Origin: Gryganskiella cystojenkinii
Lineage: Eukaryota > Mortierellomycota > Mortierellomycetes > Mortierellales > Mortierellaceae
Length of the DNA: 54,683 nt
NCBI GenBank assembly: GCA_015852425.1
Contig: JAAAIG010000095.1
Coordinates: 14,671-69,353 of the forward strand
Direction: 5' to 3'
Made by a program: the position numbers and the translations under genes. Below, one piece after another: positions 48,510-54,683 of this stretch. The first letter of the stretch is position 1. Each line of letters begins with the position of its first letter. The notes beneath the pieces are model-generated. The model made no database searches. It saw only the letters and a program-made list of their open reading frames with translations, and was not told where the DNA came from.

Positions 48510-51500
48510 GAGCTACTCCGAATGATGAGGCTATCATAAGGATCCGACTTCCCGTGGAGGACGAGATCCTGATCTCCGAGGGCTACCTTGTACCAGTCCT
48601 GGATGCTGACGACATCAATGACTTTGAGGTCGTTTATGGGGATGCTCCGGCAGTCTATCAGGACTTGATCGGCAGAATCGTCTTTTCTTTGCGTGAGACT
48701 CTTTGGAATCATCCCGTAGTACAGGTGGAATACGATCGAGTCGACCGACAGATCGTCTTCAAGTACGGATCTCGCTACTTCCACATGCGCAGCGAGACCA
48801 GAAGGAAGAAACGAGAGAAAGAGTTGCTGTTGCTGGGTTCGTCCTCATCGACGTCATCGTCAAGAGGGGCAGCGGATGCGGCGGCGGCAGCAGCAAGAGC
48901 AGGAGCCTCGCAGGGTTTAATCACACCAATTCCCGAATATCTGCACCGCTTGATGTCAGGGCTCTCAATCTCGGAGGCGCATGACTTTGACACGTATGGA
49001 CTCCAGGGCAAGTTACGCTTGCCGCTCGTGGAGCCATCCCCAGGAGCGTACGAAAAGATAAGCGTCGCCATGACTACGCTGTATCAGGTAAGAAAGAGAC
49101 GATGGCACACCAAACGTATGGAGTACTTTTTGGTGGCACTTTTTCGAATTTGCTGGTACTTATCTTCTATTTATTCTTTATCGCTCTAAACCCCAATAGA
49201 AACTCCTTCCCGGACCCGACTATATCTCCAAACGGAGTACTCTTATTCGCAAGATTCAGAGTATCTTGAACTCGACTTTTCCCGGAGCGGAACTGAAGGT
49301 TGAGGTCTTTGGGTAAGCAGATCCTAGCAGGGCACAGAATCGGCACTCGTGGACTCGTTGCAGGAAATGAGAATCGGAAACAAACCACTTACTTTCTTGT
49401 ATCGGTGAAAATCATAGATCTTATGCCAGTGGACTTGGATCCCAGTCGAGTGATGCAGATCTTTGCATTACCACGGATTTTTTTCAACGAAGCGCGGCGT
49501 ATAACAACATGCGAACCCTCGGCAACATGTTGCGACGAGGTGGCATGACTAGGGTCCAACCGATCACAAACGCTCGCGTTCCGATTGTCAAGTTCGTGGA
49601 CCCATATTTGAAGATTAACTGTGACATCAACTCTGGCCACGTTTTGGGAATCCATAACAGTGAGCTGATTCGGTGCTACACCACGATCGATGAACGTGTC
49701 CGACCCTTCCTCTACAACCTGAAAGCGATTGTCAAAAAGCAGAGTATCAACGATTCGAGTCAAGGCTTTTTGAGTAGTTATGCCTACGTCATGATGGCGA
49801 TTGGATTCTTGCAGGCGCAGGTACGTGAAAGATTGCAAATGGCGCCATTGGGATCGAATTTTCAAGGCGCATATGACTGACATAATTTCTTCCGACTTGA
49901 TTCCTATGCTAGGATCCTCCTGTTTTACCAGCCTTACAAGCCCAACCTTTAGAACAGATGAAGGAGCTTCGTATTCAAATGAATCACGAGGGGCGAAATG
50001 GCAAGGACTTGATCGACTGTACATTTGACCATGATGTCTCTCGATATAAGGATTTCGGCAAAGCCAACGTCAAATCCGTTGGTCAACTCTTGACAGAGTT
50101 TTTTCGATATTATTCTCGACAATTTGACTATCAGACCATGGAAGTTAACGTCCGCGTTGGAGGTGGCTTCCAATTTCGAGATGATGTGAAACGTCAGATC
50201 GCCAAGGGCCGCCCTCCTCAGGTCGGAAGAGGTGAACGTCAACTCGTGGTCATGGACCCATTTATCCGAGACCGTAATGTTGCCGGATCCTGTCAAGGTC
50301 GACATTTGCTTCAAGTCTGGCTTATCTTTGAAGCCTTGTACCTTCTTCTCAGTCGAGGAGAGTATGCGAAGGCACATGAGGCCATCCTAATTCGTGACAT
50401 AACCCAATACAACCTCCAAGTTGCCCTCGTGAGGGCCACCACTGTTGAAGGACCAACTGTCGCCTCCGCTCCAGTTGCCAAGGTGGAGGCCTCGTCTGAC
50501 CCCGCTCCCAAGGCCGGCCGCCACCGTGGCCGAGAGAGAAAGGAGCGTGAAAAAGAACAAGAACGAGAAAAGGAACGACAGCAGGAACAAAAAAAGGAAA
50601 AGGAGCAGCGACGACAAAAGGAGAAAGAACGACAGTTGGCCAACGCGCTCAAAAAGCAGAAACAAAAGGAACAGGAGCAAGTCAAGGTCAAGGAGCGACG
50701 ACAACAGAATCCTAAAGAGTCGGAGCAGGCAGTTGAGCACAAGAAGGACGTGCAGGATGCATCTTCTTCGGTTCATTTTGTTCAGGAAACTACCGTTGTA
50801 CCGGCCAAGCTATCGTCAGCATCAGCTACTTCCTCTCAGGAGGGGGCTCCTTCTCACCGCAACCCGCAGCAACAGGTTACTGCTCCGGTTGATACGGATG
50901 GTGATAATGATACAAATGACGATGCAGATGTAGACCAGGAGAACGGCGCTGTCAATGGAGAATCTAAATCTCGAAAGCGCCGTGTTCGAAAGGCTATTGC
51001 CCGCGAATACCACAACAACATCGTTCAGAATGTTGAATCCAACAATGCTGCCAACATCGCTTCGGAATCCAGCTACGATGCCCCTGTCACTGCTGACTCG
51101 TCATCGTCGTCAACGTTGTCCAAGGACAAATCCTCCAAGGGCCAGGGTCAAGGATCGCGACCTGTCACACCTGTTGCCAATGGAATCGAGAAAGAGCATC
51201 ATTTGGAAGGTCGATCTTCCCGTCGCAACGACTCCAAGAGAAACAGTTCTGGATCTCAGAATGGAGCATTGGGCAACCTCAGTGTCAAGATTGATGTCGA
51301 TACCACTGTTCCTACTGTTGGTACGCCTGCTGCGGAGGAGTCTCGACCAAAGATCAAAGTTATGCAGTCAGACTTGATCAAGACTCTGAGTGAGCAAAAG
51401 CGACATAACGATCAGCTGAACCAGGTTCAGCACTTGCATCAACTCAACCAAGTCAGCAATCGTTCGTCCAACATGCCCATCCAGATCAATAACAACCACA

Positions 51501-52096
51501 ACAATAATAATCGTGAAGTCGGTACACTCCATGGGCTCTCCGAGATCACAGATGCGCAAGCTGCAGCTGCCACCAGTGCGACCATGGCCAAGCCATTGGA
51601 ACCTCTCAAGGAATCAACCGTTTCCACCACTGCTACCGCTACTACCGCTACTACCGTCGTCGACAGAAATGTTGCTCCTATCACTTCTCCTGCTGCGTTT
51701 ACCGTTCCCACAGCTCCCTCGGCACAAAAGAAGCCTGTGAATCCTTTCCCAGTACTGGGCAAGACTGAGCGTCTGCTTTTGGGCAAGATGATGGGTGGCC
51801 GCAGCGGTGGTCCTAGACCCAACAAAAACAAAAATAACAACAACAACAACGGCAAGGGTAATAAGACAGTGGCAACTATGCCTGTCATGACGATGAAGTC
51901 CGTGCAGGCTTTGCCTGTTGCTGAAAATCCTCTCAAGAAACAGCTGTCGTCGGTGTTGTTAAAGCCCATCCCTGCGAATGCTTCGTCCGCCCCTCTCAAG
52001 TCCGTTCCTACTCAGACTTCGAACAATCCGTTGAAGGCCCAGTCACAGTCCCAGGCGACTGCGACTACGACCCGAGGAGCGAACGTTGTCGTTTAG
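47642..52096 (+). CDS. Cid1/TRF-type terminal nucleotidyltransferase (non-canonical poly(A)/(U) polymerase)
   Basis: Adds nucleotides to RNA 3' ends as part of RNA turnover or quality control; whether A or U is unknown. Exons: 47642-47647 (Met-Glu), 47750-49087, 49200-49312, 49418-49820, 49913-52096, giving 1347 aa. Pol-beta fold from 449: KLLPGPDYISKRSTLIRKIQ, catalytic GS (486-487) and DAD (498-500) in GSYASGLGSQSSDADLCI, third acid in LKINCDINS, and SSYAYVMMAIGFLQAQDPPV. The PAP-associated domain has KSVGQLLTEFFRYYSRQFDY and GRHLLQVWLIFEALYLLL. The ~448-residue N-terminal part has a Lys/Glu helix (KKVKKAKKEKKEKEN), a His-rich patch (QHHHHLQDHHDH) and an Ala run. The C-terminal ~600 residues hold a long charged KE/RE/QE helix and then Asn/Ser/Thr-rich disorder. 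The start is uncertain: in-frame ATG at 47795 is an alternative. Confidence 0.85.
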
Positions 52097-53354
52097 CTCT
52101 TACAAAATGTAAACCACCAGTACAAGTCTGAAGAACCCAATGGCCTTACCAGCTCAATACGATCATCTCATTTGAGATGTATCTTTCAGTACTTTCCTTC
52201 GTAACGTTTTTTTCCTTTCCAACGAATTCTCACACCAGCGGTATCTTTTTTCGTCAAGAAAAGAGATTGCGCTCGGCTCTCTATACCTGTCCTCTTGGCA
52301 AGAAGAAAGGGCTGTTGGGGTAGTATTCAATATCGATATCGTAAAATAAAAAAATGGACGGTCTTCCTCCACAAAATCCAAAAAAAAGTTCTATCTCCTA
52401 GCATCCGTCCGGCGCATCTCCATTTTCGTTCAATTATTCCGTTTGCCACTATGTCATGGGGAATGCCGATCTAGATTCCCCACGTTTTTGAGAGCCCATG
52501 ATCTCCTACGCTTTTTTTTATTTGACCCACGCGATGTTTTGATCCATTTCCTTTTTTCTTTTGGTGCCCCATTTTCAAAGGTCCCAGTCCAAGGTCTGAA
52601 TCCATTGGTACAGTACAATGTGGTGACTATGGAGAAACAAAGCCTTCATTTCGCCAGAGAGGAAGTACAAGGGACATTGCTGCTGGAGTAAACCAATGAG
52701 ACTTGTGTTTGTTGCAAAACAGAGTGCTTCTGATTTGAGTCGATTCGTTGATTTGTTTGAGACAAATCCGCCCAGGTGGAAAAAAGGTTTGAACATCCAC
52801 AAACCCTATCGTGAAGTTTGGGTGGCTCAGGACTCATCCACCTCGTTCCACAAAAAGAAGGTCTTTGGGCTCTTCTACGAAGGAATCTTCTTTGTGACTT
52901 GTAAATCGATGAATCCATCTTAGAAACTCTTCGAATCCGAAGGTTATTGGTTGAAACGAATTTTAAGGCACAGACGCTCCAGTGGGTGTCTTTTGTGAAT
53001 CAGACCAATAAACAATTTTTTTTTTTTGCAACTGCAAGAGCCAATGATGCTCGATGAGAAAGGTCTCACTCAAGGTGACCCTGATCAACGACCCTCGTCA
53101 ATCCGTCCCTGGTACCTGAGTTTGTACCTGTCAAGAAGACTTCTTTGTTTGTTGAACAGGGTAACTCATAGAGGTCTTAATGGATATCCAGGGGCACCAA
53201 GTCAATCCTCGGTAACCGAGAAGAAAATATAAATACTGGAGGCATTCCCGTTTTTTTCAAAGTACAATTCGATCATCACTCTCTTCTCTATCAGCTTCTA
53301 AAACCAAAAACAACCTCCCCCAACTACAACAACAACAACAACTACATATTCAAA
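52097..53354. other. Intergenic region with three short in-series frames
   Basis: 1.26 kb. Three plus-strand frames follow each other (52443-52691, 52696-52923, 53026-53232) without a shared family; see findings. TATA box of the next gene at 53228. Confidence 0.35.
53228..53235 (+). promoter_or_regulatory. Candidate TATA box of the DPBB gene
   Basis: TATAAATA 127 nt upstream of the ATG, followed by a C/T-rich and CAA-repeat leader (53320-53342), as in strongly expressed fungal genes. Confidence 0.55.
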
Positions 53355-53831
53355 ATGGCCAAGTTCACTTCTCTCCTTCTCATCGCCACCGTTGCCCTCG
53401 CCTCTTTCACCACGGCCGCTCCCATTGCCAGCCCTACTTCCGCCTCTGCCGCTGCTCCCGAGCCTACCGTCTCCATCGCTGCGGAGAACAACGATATCTC
53501 TGCCTTCTCTACCCAAGTCAAGTACACTGGCAAGGCCACTTGGTTCACTGACTCTTATGGATCCTGCAATGAGAAGTGGGATGGAAACGCCGAGCCCATT
53601 GTTGCCTTGAACGCTCATCAGATGGGTGCTCAGGGCTGGGGTAACCCCGCCTGTGGCCACAAGGTCCGCATTACCAACCAGGACAACGGCAAGACTGTCG
53701 AGGCCCGTGTCGTTGACAAGTGTCCCGGCGACGAGTGCGCCTGGGGTTCCTTGGATCTCAGCCCTGCGGCCTTCACCGAGATTGGCGCCCTTGCTGCTGG
53801 CATCCTTAACATTGAGTGGCACTACCTGTAA
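53355..53831 (+). CDS. Secreted RlpA-like double-psi beta-barrel protein (expansin/barwin-like)
   Basis: Small secreted protein with the RlpA-like double-psi beta-barrel fold found in cerato-platanin/expansin-like, barwin and papain-inhibitor-type fungal proteins. Intronless, 158 aa. Signal peptide MAKFTSLLLIATVALASFTTA, then an Ala/Pro/Ser-rich propeptide-like stretch (22-55), then the barrel: GKATWFTDSYGSCNEKWDGN, NAHQMGAQGWGNPACGHKVR, TVEARVVDKCPGDECAWGSL and DLSPAAFTEIGALAAGILNI. The paired Asp/Cys motif VVDKCPGDEC and DLSP are characteristic. Four cysteines suggest two disulfides. The role (cell-wall binding, enzyme inhibition or elicitor) cannot be decided. A TATA box, C/T-rich leader and strong codon bias to C-ending codons suggest high expression. 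A 25-nt duplicated unit lies in its 3' UTR. Confidence 0.9.
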   Translation: MAKFTSLLLIATVALASFTTAAPIASPTSASAAAPEPTVSIAAENNDISAFSTQVKYTGKATWFTDSYGSCNEKWDGNAEPIVALNAHQMGAQGWGNPACGHKVRITNQDNGKTVEARVVDKCPGDECAWGSLDLSPAAFTEIGALAAGILNIEWHYL

Positions 53832-53853
53832 ACGAGCATACAATAACATATAC

Positions 53854-53903
53854 CCTAGAATCGGCTGGTCCCGATCGACCTAGAATCGGCTGGTTCCGAT
53901 CGA
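53854..53903 (+). repeat. Two tandem 25-nt direct repeats in 3' UTR
   Basis: Units at 53854-53878 and 53879-53903 differ at one base (C/T). Each includes an ATCGG..CCGAT inverted pair, so each unit could form a 5-bp hairpin. Confidence 0.85.
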
Positions 53904-53922
53904 CCTCGTCTACTTATGATAC

Positions 53923-53928
53923 AATAAA
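53923..53928 (+). terminator. Poly(A) signal of the DPBB gene
   Basis: AATAAA about 92 nt after the stop codon, just after the 25-nt repeats. Confidence 0.5.
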
Positions 53929-54375
53929 AGAAAAAAGAAAAGAATCCCTCCTGTCCCTTCAAAATGAGTGCATAGTATGGTCTGCCACTATTCCCTCTGA
54001 AGCAATCAGTTCGAAAGCGCCAACTTTTTTTATTCGAAAGAATTGGGGATAAAATGAAAGATTCATAAAATTACTAACCATCTTTTCCTTGTTGAAGTCG
54101 GCGTGTTGATTGCGGGGGTGGCACAGCATCTGCTGGCAACGAGCAAGACGCCCTCCAGATTCAAGCCTTCCAAGAATGGTTATTGTGTGAATTTTTTTAT
54201 ACTGCTGGCTCTCTTTTTTTTTGTTTTGAAGGGAGTTGATAAAAATCCTCTTTACCTTTTCCACACTTCGCCTCTCTCCTCCCTTCCTTCTGTTATCGTT
54301 TCCTCCAGTAAAAGAACTTATTCCATCCCCATTTACCAGACATAAACTCTTAACTTCTTTCAGCGGCATAAGAAG
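53929..54375. other. Intergenic region before the last gene
   Basis: About 450 nt. A pyrimidine tract ending CTTTCAG at 54357-54363 looks like a splice acceptor just before the ATG at 54376, suggesting a 5' UTR intron or an upstream coding exon. Confidence 0.35.
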
Positions 54376-54683
54376 ATGTCATCCGAAATGAGAGAGATCT
54401 CAAGTCCGAGATCGCCTCAGTCCGAAGCGATCACGTTTGAGGAAGATATTCAGGATCAAGAGGTACCTCCCCCGTCTTACAGCCGATTCCCGACCACCTC
54501 TTCTCCGCTCTCGATCTCCCCCAATTCTCCTACTCCGTCGCCTTCTTCTCTGCCTACATCATTACCCACCTCAACTCCAACTCCAACAACACCCCCACGC
54601 GTCATCGTCGCCGTCCAAGACCACTTCTTGGACGACTCTGCAAGAAACCGACACGATCGTCAACAGTATCCATACCGTCAGAG
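54376..54683 (+). CDS. Ser/Pro-rich protein with PPxY motif, 3' end outside window
   Basis: Open frame from the ATG at 54376 to the window end, 102 complete codons with no stop. It starts MSSEMREISSPRSPQSEAIT and is Ser/Pro/Thr-rich and disordered. PPPSY (in QEVPPPSYSR, near residue 35) is a PY motif of the kind bound by WW domains, such as Rsp5/Nedd4 ubiquitin ligases; arrestin-related and other adaptor proteins carry such motifs. It then runs through Pro/Thr/Ser repeats to RVIVAVQDHFLDDSARNRHD. No domain is visible yet. The base composition and lack of stops over 308 nt support coding. The true start may lie upstream if the AG at 54363 is a splice acceptor. Confidence 0.55.
   Translation, partial: MSSEMREISSPRSPQSEAITFEEDIQDQEVPPPSYSRFPTTSSPLSISPNSPTPSPSSLPTSLPTSTPTPTTPPRVIVAVQDHFLDDSARNRHDRQQYPYRQ

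Overview
This window is nuclear DNA of a filamentous fungus. The genes carry many short GT..AG introns (mostly 70-180 nt), have pyrimidine-rich leaders, and encode a fully eukaryotic gene set: U1-70K, the SNF1 kinase, ESCRT-I Vps23, the AP-1 sigma adaptin, the sterol glucosyltransferase Atg26, ergothioneine synthase Egt1 and a MICOS apolipoprotein-O-like subunit. Protein similarity and intron style fit an early-diverging fungus, probably Mortierellomycota. That placement is my inference from recall and has not been tested. No bacterial operon, CRISPR array, phage or transposon is visible, and I recognise no RNA gene.

Layout. 1-2.8 kb: the 3' part of a phenol-hydroxylase-type FAD monooxygenase, a decayed second copy of its C-terminal part, and a His-rich unknown. 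2.9-6.1 kb (minus): mitochondrial malonyl-CoA:ACP transacylase (7 exons) and an NHP6-type HMG-box protein. 7.7-10.35 kb: an MFSD1-like transporter. 12.35-15.94 kb: Egt1. 16.7-18.5 kb (minus): MsrB and an unusual cyclophilin. 19.2-19.7 kb: a small secreted 6-Cys protein. 20.2-24.0 kb: a probable Tti2 gene (minus) head to head with the AP-1 sigma gene. 24.5-26.0 kb: U1-70K. 26.75-30.75 kb (minus): SNF1, interrupted by a 10-N assembly gap. 31.1-33.2 kb (minus): a DAL5/allantoate-permease-type transporter. 33.9-36.1 kb: two divergently transcribed paralogues of a small secreted Cys-rich family. 36.6-38.2 kb: a MICOS subunit. 39.1-44.6 kb: Atg26. 45.2-47.3 kb: Vps23. 47.6-52.1 kb: a Cid1/TRF-type nucleotidyltransferase. 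53.35-53.83 kb: a secreted double-psi beta-barrel protein. 54.38 kb to the end: the start of a PY-motif protein.

The genes do not form one pathway or a biosynthetic cluster. Loose links exist: redox protection (Egt1 beside MsrB), membrane trafficking (AP-1 sigma, Vps23, Atg26), nutrient response (SNF1 next to a DAL5-type permease) and secretion of small proteins (four candidates). I found no evidence for a wholly new multi-gene system. The most unusual items are the Cys-rich paralogue pair, the decayed monooxygenase duplicate, the cyclophilin with an insertion after its first strand, and several extreme exon structures, such as an exon consisting of only the start codon. Exon joins were worked out by hand from splice motifs, reading phase and family similarity; none was tested against transcripts.
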